From: Aerococcaceae bacterium DSM 111022
Lineage (GTDB): Bacteria > Bacillota > Bacilli > Lactobacillales > Aerococcaceae
Assembly (NCBI GenBank): GCA_015863195.1
Contig: JACBXO010000003.1
Coordinates: 186,001 to 250,000, forward strand
Length of the DNA: 64,000 nt
Reading direction: 5' to 3'
Shown here: positions 8,844 to 17,486 of the stretch, in pieces
Position numbering within the stretch: the stretch's first letter is position 1
How the letters are laid out: every line of letters begins with the position of its first letter
Position numbers and translations under genes: made by a program
Notes under the pieces: generated by a model
Told to the model about the DNA's origin: nothing
Databases searched by the model: none
The model's input: only the letters and a program-made list of their open reading frames with translations

Positions 8844-9893
8844 ATGGCAAAAGAAACATTATTAGAAGTAAAGAATTTACAAATAGAATTTAAAACGCTA
8901 GAGGGCCGTGTTAAAGCCATCAGAGATGTGAGCTTCACACTTAATAAAGGTGAAACACTAGCCATTGTAGGTGAATCAGGTTCTGGAAAATCAGTCTCTA
9001 CTAAGGCAATTACAGGAATTTTACCTAAGCGTGTCACAGATATTAAAGGTGGAGAAATCATTTATCAAGGACAAAATTTACTGAAAGCCTCTGATAAGGA
9101 AATGATGCAAATTCGCGGTAAGGAAATTGCGATGATTTTCCAAGATCCAATGACTTCCCTCAATCCAGTTATGACTGTTGGTGAACAAATCGCAGAGTCT
9201 CTTGAAGAACATCAAGGTATGAGAGGAGAAACTGCTTTGTTAGAAGCTCAACGTTTAATGGAAAAAGTGGGCATCAAAGATGTGGTACTCCGAAGTAAAC
9301 AATATCCCCACCAATTCTCTGGTGGGATGAGACAGAGAATTATGATCGCTTTAGCATTAGCTTGTAAACCTAAAATTCTAATTGCCGATGAGCCGACAAC
9401 CGCATTAGATGTCACCATACAAGCTCAAATTTTAGAGTTAATCAATGAATTGAAAGACGAATTTGATGCCTCAGTTATTTTTATCACCCATGATTTAGGC
9501 GTCGTTGCTAATATAGCTGATCGGGTGGCGGTGATGTATGCTGGACGCATTGTAGAACAGGGGACTGTAAATGAAATATTCTATCATCCACAACATCCTT
9601 ATACTTGGGGATTATTAGCAGCCATGCCTTCCTTAGATTTAGCAGATGATGATTTATATACAATACCAGGAAACCCACCCAATATGATGCATTTACCTAA
9701 AGGTGACCCATTTGCCCCACGTAATCAATATGCCTTAGCCATTGATTTTGAAGAAGAACCGCCAATGTTCAAAGTTAGCGATACTCATTTTGCAGCGACT
9801 TGGCTTTTAGATAAGAGAGCACCCAAAATGACACCGCCAGAGGTCATCCAACGTCGTTTTGAAGTTTATCAGTCACTAGGAAAGGAGTCATGA
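8844..9893 (+). CDS. Peptide-type ABC transporter ATPase, OppD/DppD family
   Basis: ATP-hydrolysing subunit, 349 residues. Walker A GESGSGKS is at 43-50, signature F-S-G-G-M-R-Q-R near 155, Walker B I-L-I-A-D-E-P near 178. The C-terminal extension has G-D-P-F-A-P-R-N and A-A-T-W-L-L where DppD enzymes carry cysteines that can hold an iron-sulphur cluster; here the cysteines are absent, as I recall for lactic-acid-bacterial OppD. GGAGGAG precedes the ATG. It works with the ATPase encoded next. Confidence 0.93.
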   Translation: MAKETLLEVKNLQIEFKTLEGRVKAIRDVSFTLNKGETLAIVGESGSGKSVSTKAITGILPKRVTDIKGGEIIYQGQNLLKASDKEMMQIRGKEIAMIFQDPMTSLNPVMTVGEQIAESLEEHQGMRGETALLEAQRLMEKVGIKDVVLRSKQYPHQFSGGMRQRIMIALALACKPKILIADEPTTALDVTIQAQILELINELKDEFDASVIFITHDLGVVANIADRVAVMYAGRIVEQGTVNEIFYHPQHPYTWGLLAAMPSLDLADDDLYTIPGNPPNMMHLPKGDPFAPRNQYALAIDFEEEPPMFKVSDTHFAATWLLDKRAPKMTPPEVIQRRFEVYQSLGKES

Positions 9894-9894
9894 G

Positions 9895-10914
9895 ATGTCA
9901 ACGATCGTAAAAATGAGTCATGTTAGTAAAGATTATTATCCTTCTCGCAATGAGAAGGTCAGTGCAGTGAATGATATTTCCTTTGAGATTTATGAAGGTG
10001 AAACTTTCGGATTAGTAGGTGAATCAGGTAGTGGAAAATCAACCACGGGCAAATTATTATTGAAGTTAGAAGGCGCTAGCAAGGGTGAAATAGAATTTAT
10101 GGGGCAAGATATTGCCAATATTGAAAGTAGAAAGGATTTGCTGTCTTTCAGAAAAAACATTCAAATGATTTTCCAAGATCCCTATAGCTCATTGAATCCC
10201 CGTATGACCATAAAGGAAATTATTGGTGGACCAATGGTTGTACATGGTTTAGTCAAAAATAATAAAGAACGTGATCAAGCAGTCCATCATCTGATGGAAT
10301 TAGTAGGATTAAATCCTGCCTACGCCAACCGTTATCCACGGGAGTTTTCAGGCGGACAATGTCAAAGGGTTGGGATTGCTCGTGCTTTAGCATTGAATCC
10401 TAAGTTAATTATTGCTGATGAGGCTATATCAGCTTTAGATGTCTCTATTCAAGCGCAAATTGTCAACTTGTTACGCCAGTTAAAACGAGAAAACAATTTA
10501 ACATTTCTTTTTATTACCCATGATTTATCAATGGTGAAATACCTCTCAGACCGTATAGGAGTAATGAGTCAAGGAAGACTTCTAGAAACTGCACCAGCTG
10601 ACGAAATTTATGAATGTCCGCTTCATCAATATACTGAATCGCTTCTATCAGCTATTCCAGAGGCGGATCCACTCAAAGCAAAAGAACGTCAGCGCGTCCA
10701 ATATCAAGGACTAAATTATTCAGAAGCTGAGTGGAAAGATGTTAAAATGCGTGAAATAGCACCAGGACACCAAGTCCTATGTCACCCAAACGAAGTCGCT
10801 GCCTACCGCCGCAAATACACTGTTCTACGCACGAAGCAGCAAGACACCGCTTTTATTAAACAAAAGTCATCAACAATCAATCATAATTATTACGGTAAAG
10901 TCGTTACACTTTAG
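9895..10914 (+). CDS. Peptide-type ABC transporter ATPase, OppF/DppF family
   Basis: Second ATPase of the importer, 339 residues. Walker A GESGSGKS is at 42-49, signature F-S-G-G-Q-C-Q-R near 155. Walker B is followed by E-A-I-S-A-L-D rather than the usual E-P-x-S-A-L-D, a mild variant seen in other OppF proteins. The basic tail after residue 300 is longer than in many homologues. It starts one base after the preceding stop (TGAGATG), so it is translationally coupled, and it is the last gene of the operon. Confidence 0.92.
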   Translation: MSTIVKMSHVSKDYYPSRNEKVSAVNDISFEIYEGETFGLVGESGSGKSTTGKLLLKLEGASKGEIEFMGQDIANIESRKDLLSFRKNIQMIFQDPYSSLNPRMTIKEIIGGPMVVHGLVKNNKERDQAVHHLMELVGLNPAYANRYPREFSGGQCQRVGIARALALNPKLIIADEAISALDVSIQAQIVNLLRQLKRENNLTFLFITHDLSMVKYLSDRIGVMSQGRLLETAPADEIYECPLHQYTESLLSAIPEADPLKAKERQRVQYQGLNYSEAEWKDVKMREIAPGHQVLCHPNEVAAYRRKYTVLRTKQQDTAFIKQKSSTINHNYYGKVVTL

Positions 10915-10918
10915 CGAT

Positions 10919-10964
10919 AAAACAACACTCACTTGGGATTACTCTCGAGTGAGTGTTGTTTTGT
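10919..10964 (+). terminator. Terminator of the M20/peptide-ABC operon
   Basis: AAAACAACACTCACT pairs with AGTGAGTGTTGTTTT, a 15-base stem with A and T tracts on both sides. The 310 bases after it (to 11276) hold no gene or motif I recognise. Confidence 0.9.
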
Positions 10965-11276
10965 ATTTACATGCATTTTTTGAAAAAGTGGCAGTCGCTT
11001 GAAAGTCTGTCATTCTATGAAGGATACTTTTAAGTAAATTTAACAGAGTGAGTGCTGTTCATCACATAGAACTGGCTATCGATTAAGTTATGTTTAACCC
11101 GAGTAATAGCACAAATTGTGTCTCTGCTCAAAAACTACAAATGAAATTATCGAATAATTCCTTCCTCATACAAAATTTAATCAAGTCTATTAATAATCAT
11201 TAAAAAAACAGAAATTAATAATACAAACATGATAGTTATTTCACAAGAAGAATCCCTTCGTGTAGACGTTTACAGT

Positions 11277-11305
11277 CTGACATTGTTAGAATATGCTGGT
11301 ATAGT
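11277..11305 (+). promoter_or_regulatory. Promoter of the small membrane protein pair
   Basis: CTGACA (11277-11282), 17-base spacer, TATAGT (11300-11305). An AAAGGAG ribosome site follows at about 11325-11331, before the ATG at 11342. Confidence 0.65.
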
Positions 11306-11341
11306 ATATGTATAAGAGATAGGGAAAGGAGCAAACATTTC

Positions 11342-11527
11342 ATGATTAGTATTATTTCATTTATCAGTGCTATCGTAGCATTTGTATATTTAGGTGTTGT
11401 CGGAGTTAAAGATTTACCAGAATTAGTGCAAGTTGAAAATACTGGAACAGTGACACTAAATGTAGCAGGTTATGTATTAGCATTCTTAGTACCAATGTTC
11501 TTAATTGTTTTTGGATTCTTATTCTAA
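11342..11527 (+). CDS. Small two-helix membrane protein, copy 1 (unknown function)
   Basis: 61 residues: a hydrophobic helix (about 3-22), a short linker with K-D-L-P-E-L-V and a polar N-T-G segment, and a second hydrophobic helix (about 43-61) ending in phenylalanines. I do not recognise the family. It has its own promoter and ribosome site. The next gene encodes the same 53 N-terminal residues, while the DNA differs at many third codon positions, so the protein sequence is under selection. A membrane peptide, toxin or small regulatory subunit are possibilities only. Confidence 0.75.
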   Translation: MISIISFISAIVAFVYLGVVGVKDLPELVQVENTGTVTLNVAGYVLAFLVPMFLIVFGFLF

Positions 11528-11593
11528 AATTTTTTGAGTATATAGTTCGAATTCGAGATTAAACCGTTTTCATAAAGAAGGGAGAAATATTTT

Positions 11594-11779
11594 ATGATTA
11601 GTATTATTTCATTTATCAGTGCCATTGTAGCTTTTGTATATTTAGGTGTTGTAGGCGTCAAAGATTTACCAGAATTAGTGCAAGTTGAAAATACAGGAAC
11701 AGTGACATTAAACGTAGCAGGATACGTATTAGCATTCTTAGTACCAATGTTCTTACTGGCATTCGGCTTCATGTTCTAA
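11594..11779 (+). CDS. Small two-helix membrane protein, copy 2 (unknown function)
   Basis: 61 residues, differing from copy 1 only near the C-terminus (L-L-A-F-G-F-M-F in place of L-I-V-F-G-F-L-F), although the coding DNA carries roughly a dozen silent changes. GAAGGGAG lies about 9 bases before its ATG. No promoter is evident in the 66-base gap, so it is probably co-transcribed with copy 1. A terminator follows. Confidence 0.75.
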   Translation: MISIISFISAIVAFVYLGVVGVKDLPELVQVENTGTVTLNVAGYVLAFLVPMFLLAFGFMF

Positions 11780-11791
11780 TATATAAAAAAG

Positions 11792-11839
11792 TAAACCCCC
11801 CGTTCCCCAATATTGGGACGGAGCAGGGTTATTTTTTTT
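11792..11839 (+). terminator. Terminator of the small membrane protein pair
   Basis: Nested arms AACCC/GGGTT and CCGTTCCC/GGGACGG (one bulge) are followed by eight T. Confidence 0.8.
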
Positions 11840-11887
11840 GCCTTAATTTCATTTTCACAAAGCAATTTATCTTAAGTAGTCTTTCAG

Positions 11888-11916
11888 TCGAAAAAGGCCC
11901 ATAACTACGTTATAAT
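11888..11916 (+). promoter_or_regulatory. Promoter of the mutM-coaE-nrdR-dnaB-dnaI unit
   Basis: TCGAAA (11888-11893), 17-base spacer, perfect TATAAT (11911-11916). The mutM start is 42 bases downstream. Confidence 0.6.
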
Positions 11917-11958
11917 AAGCATATTATACATTTAAAAATATAAAGGGGTGAATTGTGA

Positions 11959-12807
11959 ATGCCAGAGTTACCAGAAGTTGAAAGTGCCAGAGTTGGCCTC
12001 GACCGAGTTGCACGAAATAAACAAATCCAAGCAATCGAAGTCTATTGGCCAAACTTAATTTCAACTAATTTATCGATAGATGAATGGCAAAAAACGCTCA
12101 TAGACCAGACTATTCACCAAGTTTCTAGACGTGGTAAATATTTAGTTTTCGAGTTAGACACGCATCTTTTGGTGTCACACTTAAGAATGGAAGGGAAATA
12201 CTTTTATTTTTTAAAAGAAGACATACCTCAAGAAAAAGCCAAACATACGCATGTGATATTTAAGTTTACAGATGGTTCCCAGTTGCACTATCACGATGTG
12301 CGAAAATTTGGTCGCTTTGAACTAACCAGTTACAAAGACCAAGCGGCATTTTTTAATTCGAAAAAATTAGGACCCGAGCCCACTGAAGAAGCGTTTGATT
12401 TAACAGAATTTTCAAAAGCATTACAGAAGAAATCTCGTGCTATAAAAACCGTCCTCTTATCACAAGAACAAGTAGTAGGGCTAGGAAATATTTATGTTGA
12501 TGAAGTACTGTTTGATAGCGGTATTTATCCAGAACGCCCAGCTAATTCGTTAACTGAGAAAGAAATTGCGCTGCTGAGAACCAATATCATTCAAACGATT
12601 GAAAGAGCGACCGGTCTAGGCGGTTCGACGATTCGAACTTATAAAAATACATTAGGTGAAGCAGGGCGCTATCAAGATTATTTACAGGTTTACGGGAAAC
12701 AAGGAACACCGTGTCCAAATTGTGGGACAACGATTGAAAAAATTAAAGTGCATGGGCGTGGGACGCATTATTGTCCAGTTTGTCAGCCGAGAGAGGGAAA
12801 TCGATGA
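11959..12807 (+). CDS. mutM: Formamidopyrimidine-DNA glycosylase
   Basis: Removes oxidised purines such as 8-oxoguanine and nicks the abasic site. The 282-residue protein starts M-P-E-L-P-E-V-E; after Met removal Pro2 is the catalytic nucleophile and Glu3 an active-site residue. L-V-S-H-L-R-M-E-G and the helix-two-turn-helix N-I-Y-V-D-E region are present. The C-terminal zinc finger has C-P-N-C and C-P-V-C pairs. GGGGTG precedes the ATG. It overlaps coaE by four bases, the usual Firmicute order. Confidence 0.97.
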   Translation: MPELPEVESARVGLDRVARNKQIQAIEVYWPNLISTNLSIDEWQKTLIDQTIHQVSRRGKYLVFELDTHLLVSHLRMEGKYFYFLKEDIPQEKAKHTHVIFKFTDGSQLHYHDVRKFGRFELTSYKDQAAFFNSKKLGPEPTEEAFDLTEFSKALQKKSRAIKTVLLSQEQVVGLGNIYVDEVLFDSGIYPERPANSLTEKEIALLRTNIIQTIERATGLGGSTIRTYKNTLGEAGRYQDYLQVYGKQGTPCPNCGTTIEKIKVHGRGTHYCPVCQPREGNR

Positions 12808-13388
12808 AGACAATCATTATTACAGGGTCAATCGCAACAGGTAAATCAACGGCGTCTAATTATTTAATCGACAAAGGTTACACGGTAGTTGATACTGATT
12901 TAATTGCAAGACAAGTCGTTGAACCAGGAACAGTGGGACTCAATCAAATTAAAGAGGCATTTGGCGAGAGTGTAATCCTTTCAGATGGTGCACTAGACCG
13001 TTCAGCTTTAGGCGAGATAATATTTAAAAATGAAACTGCTCGCGTGCAGTTAAACCAGATTACGCATCCGCTTATTTTCCAAGAAGCAGAACGTCAAGTA
13101 AGTGTCGCACACGAAAAGGGCGAAAGACTTGTTTTTGTCGATATTCCACTATTTTATGAAGTGAATCCAGATATGGATTATGATGCGGTATGGTTAGTAT
13201 ATATTCCTGAGAATTTACAATTAGAGCGTTTAATGTCACGGAATACTTTTACAAAAGAAGAGGCACTCTCTAGAATTGCGAGTCAGATTTCTATTGAAGA
13301 AAAGAGACTAAAAGCGGATGTTGTGCTTGATAATTCTGAGGAGCGGTCAAATTTATACCGACAAATCGATATTCAATTGCGTAAATAA
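12804..13388 (+). CDS. coaE: Dephospho-CoA kinase
   Basis: Last step of coenzyme A synthesis: phosphorylates the 3' hydroxyl of dephospho-CoA. 194 residues with a P-loop at G-S-I-A-T-G-K-S (8-15) and D-T-D at about 33. The ATG at 12804 overlaps the mutM stop (ATGA) and follows GAGAGGG; a longer in-frame start upstream would lie inside the mutM zinc finger and lacks a ribosome site. Confidence 0.95.
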   Translation: MKTIIITGSIATGKSTASNYLIDKGYTVVDTDLIARQVVEPGTVGLNQIKEAFGESVILSDGALDRSALGEIIFKNETARVQLNQITHPLIFQEAERQVSVAHEKGERLVFVDIPLFYEVNPDMDYDAVWLVYIPENLQLERLMSRNTFTKEEALSRIASQISIEEKRLKADVVLDNSEERSNLYRQIDIQLRK

Positions 13389-13449
13389 TTGGGTTATATG
13401 TTAAAATATAATTAAATTGTACATGTCAAATAGTAAAGGAGATCAATCT

Positions 13450-13917
13450 ATGGAATGTCCAAAATGCCATAATTTGCAGTCAAAAGTTGTCGATTCTAGG
13501 CCGACTGATAATGGGCGTTCAATTCGCAGAAGACGTGAGTGCTTGAACTGTGGGAACCGTTTTAATACTTATGAGCAAGTTGAAAAGATACCGTTATTAG
13601 TCATTAAACGTGATGGGACCAGGGAAGAATTTAACCGTGATAAGTTGACGCGCGGGATTATTCGTTCTGCTGAAAAGCGTCCAGTAACACGTGAACAAAT
13701 GGATGCGTTAGTTTCTAAAGTAGAAGAGAAAATTCGCGAAGAATCAGATGGTGAAGTTGAGAGTAGCCGGATTGGTGAGTATGTAATGCCATTATTATTC
13801 GATTTAGATGAAGTGGCTTATATTCGTTTTGCGAGTGTGTACCGTCAATTCCAATCACGGGAAATGTTTATGCAAGAATTGGAAAATATGAGTCAGCGCC
13901 GAAATGAGGAGTCGTAA
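13450..13917 (+). CDS. nrdR: Transcriptional repressor NrdR
   Basis: ATP/dATP-sensing repressor of ribonucleotide reductase genes, 155 residues. N-terminal zinc ribbon M-E-C-P-K-C ... C-L-N-C-G is followed by an ATP-cone domain (about 49-139). The ATG at 13450 matches the invariant M-x-C-P start and has AAAGGAG 8 bases before it. No NrdR box pair is visible near nrd genes because none are in the window. Confidence 0.96.
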   Translation: MECPKCHNLQSKVVDSRPTDNGRSIRRRRECLNCGNRFNTYEQVEKIPLLVIKRDGTREEFNRDKLTRGIIRSAEKRPVTREQMDALVSKVEEKIREESDGEVESSRIGEYVMPLLFDLDEVAYIRFASVYRQFQSREMFMQELENMSQRRNEES

Positions 13918-15348
13918 ATGTCAAATCGGATAGCACCGATGCAGCCTTTTTATATTGTGAATCAAGTGAAATTAACGCCTTTACAATTGGAAGCTTTAAC
14001 TCACTTTTATCAACCCATCACAGGTCCTGTTGCGATCAGTGTTTATTTAACGATGATGAATACTCCTTTACTTGAAAAACATCAAAGTGAGCGTTATGTG
14101 CACAATCAATTAATTGAACAAATGCGTTTAACGATGCATGAACTTGATGATGCGATTAAGCATATAGAAGCCATTGGTTTAGTGAAAACATACCGTGACC
14201 GTCATGCACACGAAGAAACACGTCGTCAGACATTATATTATAAAGTCATTGCGCCATTAGATCCAGGGGCATTTATTGAACAGTCACATCTGCGGGCACT
14301 TTTATTTAATCAAATTGGGCCGCATAATTATCAGTCATTATTGAATCGTTTTACTCCGGAATTACCTGACCTATCGGTATTTGATGAGATTACTTTATCG
14401 TTTAATCAAATGTATCAAGTTGGTTATGAAATACCAAGCCAAAATGGTCAGATAGCAACAGATAAACCGATGGCTAAATTGAATTTAGAAGCAGCTAATG
14501 AGACTTTCAATTATAGTCAGTTTTTACAATTTGTGATGGCAGATCATGTAGACCATAGTGAATTGACGGCTGAATTGAAAGAAAATGTATTAACGATGCA
14601 TCAGATGTTTGAATTAAATGAGTCACAAATGGCTGAGGTGGTTAAACTCGCCACGAATCAATTAACTGGTAAAATTGAGCAGGATAAATTTATTGAAATT
14701 ATACAAAAGCGTCAAAAACAAAATCAATCTGTTCAAATTACGGTGTCTAACGAGTTTCCTAAAAACTATACAAAACAAGAGATCGAAGCGCGCAAAAAAG
14801 ACATTAAGCAACATTTTCCAGAAATTAATGATCAACAAATTAGTATTATTTTACTGTGTGAGCAGATGCCGGCTGAGACTTTCTTGACGAAGACGAAGAA
14901 GGCGAAGAAAGGTTTTCCCAATGATGATGAGTTGTATTTTATCCGCAATTTACAGTCGCGTTCGAATTTAACTTTGCCGACAGTTAATTTGCTGGTTTAT
15001 TATTTATTGGTGATTCAGGGGCAGCCGAATGTTTATAAGGGGTCTTTGCAACGAATTGCTAATGATTGGCAACAAAAGGGGTTAAATTCGCCTGAGGCGG
15101 TGTTCCAATTTATGAATAAACAGGCTCAAGTGGAGCAGATTAAACAGAAACAGGGGAATTACCGCAATTATCCAAGTAAGAAACAAACAAATGCTTATTC
15201 AGAGCCTATTCCAGAGTGGTTACAAAAGCAAAATGAGGCAAGTGAAGGCACGCGGCAGACAGCACCAGTGGAAGAAGTTTCACAAGAGTCGCAAGATGCT
15301 ATTCGTGCGCGTTTGGCTGCATTATATAGTGAGGAGGAGGGTAGCTAA
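13918..15348 (+). CDS. dnaB: Replication initiation and membrane attachment protein DnaB
   Basis: Gram-positive DnaB helps DnaD and DnaI load the replicative helicase at oriC and restart sites. 476 residues with two DnaB/DnaD-type regions; a winged-helix N-terminal part and a C-terminal Y-x-x-x-I-x-x-D-W type segment (I-A-N-D-W near 377) are visible. It begins directly after the nrdR stop and its own stop shares a base with the dnaI start. Confidence 0.93.
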   Translation: MSNRIAPMQPFYIVNQVKLTPLQLEALTHFYQPITGPVAISVYLTMMNTPLLEKHQSERYVHNQLIEQMRLTMHELDDAIKHIEAIGLVKTYRDRHAHEETRRQTLYYKVIAPLDPGAFIEQSHLRALLFNQIGPHNYQSLLNRFTPELPDLSVFDEITLSFNQMYQVGYEIPSQNGQIATDKPMAKLNLEAANETFNYSQFLQFVMADHVDHSELTAELKENVLTMHQMFELNESQMAEVVKLATNQLTGKIEQDKFIEIIQKRQKQNQSVQITVSNEFPKNYTKQEIEARKKDIKQHFPEINDQQISIILLCEQMPAETFLTKTKKAKKGFPNDDELYFIRNLQSRSNLTLPTVNLLVYYLLVIQGQPNVYKGSLQRIANDWQQKGLNSPEAVFQFMNKQAQVEQIKQKQGNYRNYPSKKQTNAYSEPIPEWLQKQNEASEGTRQTAPVEEVSQESQDAIRARLAALYSEEEGS

Positions 15349-16280
15349 TGGAATCAATTAGAGATGTTATGAAAAATATTAAGCCGTCAAAAGCTCAACA
15401 AGAAGCGTTTCAAAAAACGAGACAATCGATTTTATCTCACCCTAAAGTTGCTGCTTTCTTAGAGGAACATAAAGACCGCGTGACGCCTGAATTAATCGAT
15501 AATAGTATTTCCAAATTGAATGAATTTGTAAAGGAGTCGAATAAATTAGAGCGCGGTGAAATGGGGGCCAATCCAGGGTTTGCGCCAGTTTTATTCTTTA
15601 ATATGAATTATATTGATGTTGATTATATAGCAACGGATGTTTATTACAAAGAAAAAGAACGTAAAGAAAAAGAACATTTAATTGATAATCACACGATGTC
15701 CTTGGACGTGCGTAATGCGACACTGGGTACTTATGATTTAAATTCAGCGGTGCGTGTTCAATTAATGGAGGAAATTATTGATTTCCTAGCAACATTTAGA
15801 AAAGATAAGCACTTAGCGCGTGGTCTATTTATTCATGGTCCATTTGGAGTGGGTAAAACTTATTTAATGGGCGCTTTAGCCAATGAACTGGTAAGTAAAG
15901 ACCATGCCAGCGTGAATGTGTTGCACTATCCAACCTTTATTAATGATTTGAAAGGGACTTTTGCGGATAATTCCACGCAAGATGTCATCAATGCCACAAA
16001 ATCAGTGGATGTTTTAATTTTAGATGATATTGGTGCTGAGAGTAATTCACAGTGGGTACGTGATGATGTTCTGAATCCTATTTTAGAGTTCCGTATGAAA
16101 GAGTCGCTTCCAACCTTCTTTACGTCGAATTTTGGTCCTAAAGATTTAGAAGTTCATTTGGCTATGACAAAATCAACCAACGACCAGTTGAAATCAAAGC
16201 GCGTGATGGAACGTGTTTATTATTTAGCTAAGCCAATCTTATTTGAAGGCGAAGATCGTCGCCGCAAAGCTTGGAATTAA
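15348..16280 (+). CDS. dnaI: Primosomal helicase loader DnaI
   Basis: AAA+ ATPase that loads the DnaC helicase, 310 residues. Walker A G-P-F-G-V-G-K-T is near 165, Walker B L-I-L-D-D-I-G-A-E near 223; an N-terminal domain of about 100 residues binds helicase in the family. Start overlaps dnaB by one base (TAATG) with GGAGGAGG before it. It is the last gene of the unit. Confidence 0.95.
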   Translation: MESIRDVMKNIKPSKAQQEAFQKTRQSILSHPKVAAFLEEHKDRVTPELIDNSISKLNEFVKESNKLERGEMGANPGFAPVLFFNMNYIDVDYIATDVYYKEKERKEKEHLIDNHTMSLDVRNATLGTYDLNSAVRVQLMEEIIDFLATFRKDKHLARGLFIHGPFGVGKTYLMGALANELVSKDHASVNVLHYPTFINDLKGTFADNSTQDVINATKSVDVLILDDIGAESNSQWVRDDVLNPILEFRMKESLPTFFTSNFGPKDLEVHLAMTKSTNDQLKSKRVMERVYYLAKPILFEGEDRRRKAWN

Positions 16281-16379
16281 ATGGGGATTTGCTTGAGTGA
16301 TTTGAATGCTTGAGATTTATAATTACATTTATGTTATTTTAGTTATAACTAATTTAGCAGTAACTATATTTGATTGAGC

Positions 16380-16478
16380 AAACTAGAATTTGTTTTAAGG
16401 TAGCTTTTAGCTGCAGCCTAAAAGCTTCTTTTGATAGGAGGGGTCAATTTCTGAAGAAATTGACTTCCTTTTTTGTTT
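16380..16478 (+). repeat. Composite dispersed repeat, copy 1, with two terminator-like hairpins
   Basis: First hairpin GCTTTTAG/CTAAAAGC followed by TTCTTTTG; second hairpin GTCAATTTC-TGAA-GAAATTGAC followed by TTCCTTTTTTG. The same two modules recur at 21289-21372, and the second at about 56997-57020. Here they probably end the dnaI transcript. Confidence 0.6.
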
Positions 16479-16527
16479 CTTTGTTTTGTTTGAGGTGTGG
16501 AAACAGTGGGCGAGGGTGTTGGAATTT

Positions 16528-16742
16528 TTGGATGCAAAAAAATGCATCCTTTCAGGATTGAGATTAGGAGGGTGCACAGATTGTGTATTCTTGATTTAAG
16601 AAAGTGGAGGGGATGCAAAAAAGTGCATCCTTTTTTGGATTGAGATTACGAGGGTGCATAGATTGTGCATCCTCGCTTTGAGAAAAGAGAGGGGATGCAA
16701 AAAAGTGCATTCTTTTTGGATTGAGATTAAGAGTGTGCGTAT
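16528..16742. repeat. Palindrome array C (GGATGC...GCATCC), ~41-base spacing
   Basis: Imperfect 20-21 base palindromes with GGATGC or GGGTGC on the left and GCATCC or similar on the right begin at about 16530, 16570, 16611, 16652, 16693 and 16733, that is every 40 or 41 bases. Two alternating spacers give a longer unit of 81-82 bases. No open frame is supported here. Confidence 0.7.
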
Positions 16743-16799
16743 TTCAATGCATGCATGAGCATGGGGATTTAATTAGTGATAATAATTGGCCTTCGAACT

Positions 16800-17107
16800 G
16801 GGAGTTATTATCTGTAATCATGGAATCGTATAATAACTGGTTTTGAACTGGGAGTAATTATATGAACGTATAACTTCTCAGAAATTTTAGGGTAGTTGTT
16901 ATACGAAACCAGAAAATCGTATAACAACTGGCTTTTGAAATGGGAGTAATTATACGAATGTATAACTTCTAAGAAATTTTAGGGTAGTTGTTATACGAAA
17001 CCAGGAAATCGTATAATAACTAACTTTTGAAATGGGAGTGATTATACGAACGTATAACTTCTTGGAAATAAGAGGGGAGTTGTTATGCGAAAATACGAAA
17101 CCGTATA
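16800..17107. repeat. Palindrome array A1 (TTATACG...CGTATAA), 41/51-base spacing
   Basis: TTATACG or a one-base variant begins at 16858, 16899, 16950, 16991, 17042 and 17083: steps of 41, 51, 41, 51, 41. Each is followed by CGTATAA or similar after a short (about 2) or long (about 12) loop. The same hairpin core recurs at 20996-21190, 34301-34670 and 49756-50480 with different spacers. No gene is supported in 16281-17486 apart from the T-box leader. Confidence 0.75.
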
Positions 17108-17143
17108 CATTTATTGACAGGGCAAGACATTTCAAAGAAAGGC

Positions 17144-17172
17144 TTGTCATCTAAAATTAAACATGATATATT
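17144..17172 (+). promoter_or_regulatory. thrS promoter
   Basis: TTGTCA (17144-17149), 17-base spacer, TATATT (17167-17172), immediately before the T-box leader. Confidence 0.65.
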
Positions 17173-17179
17173 ACATTTA

Positions 17180-17393
17180 ATCACTTATTAAAGACATGAA
17201 TCATTGACCTCTTATTTCAGGGAAGAGCCGGTTGCTGCAAGGCTTATAATGTCAGATGGTTTACCACTTTAAGTTCAGTCAAGTGACGTGGCGACGCGTT
17301 AAGTCGATTTTAAGAACAGATTTATCTGTTAAATTTGGGTGGAACCACGTCGATTACGTCCCATTAGTTGTGATGACTAATGGGGCGTTTTTA
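17180..17393 (+). promoter_or_regulatory. T-box leader (threonyl-tRNA responsive) with terminator
   Basis: The conserved T-box sequence GGGTGGAACCACG is at about 17337-17349. It is followed by a terminator, ACGTCCCATTAGT pairing with ACTAATGGGGCGT then TTTTT (17356-17393). Uncharged tRNA-Thr would stabilise the antiterminator and allow thrS transcription. ACC at 17263-17265 is a plausible specifier codon, but I did not fold stem I, so that assignment is tentative. Confidence 0.9.
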
Positions 17394-17445
17394 TGTTTTT
17401 TACGATAACGGAGTGTAAAGTACCCAGATCGCAGATGCAAAATTA

Positions 17446-17460
17446 ACCATACTTTTAAAA
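17446..17460 (+). promoter_or_regulatory. Recurrent ACCATACTTTTAAAA motif (one of several)
   Basis: The 15-base motif lies between the T-box terminator and the thrS ribosome site. Exact or near copies occur upstream of other genes at 19436, 27030, 31689 and 48725, and a partial copy at 46300. Function unknown. Confidence 0.35.
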
Positions 17461-17486
17461 ATAAAGAACCAATATGGAGGAGAATT

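Noticed and set aside
12656-12844. 62-codon frame overlapping the mutM-coaE junction
   Set aside because: Out of frame with both well-supported genes and lacks its own start signals.
16370-16618. Short frames on both strands in the dnaI-thrS gap
   Set aside because: They lie on the composite repeat and array C hairpins, with no ribosome site or protein-like composition.
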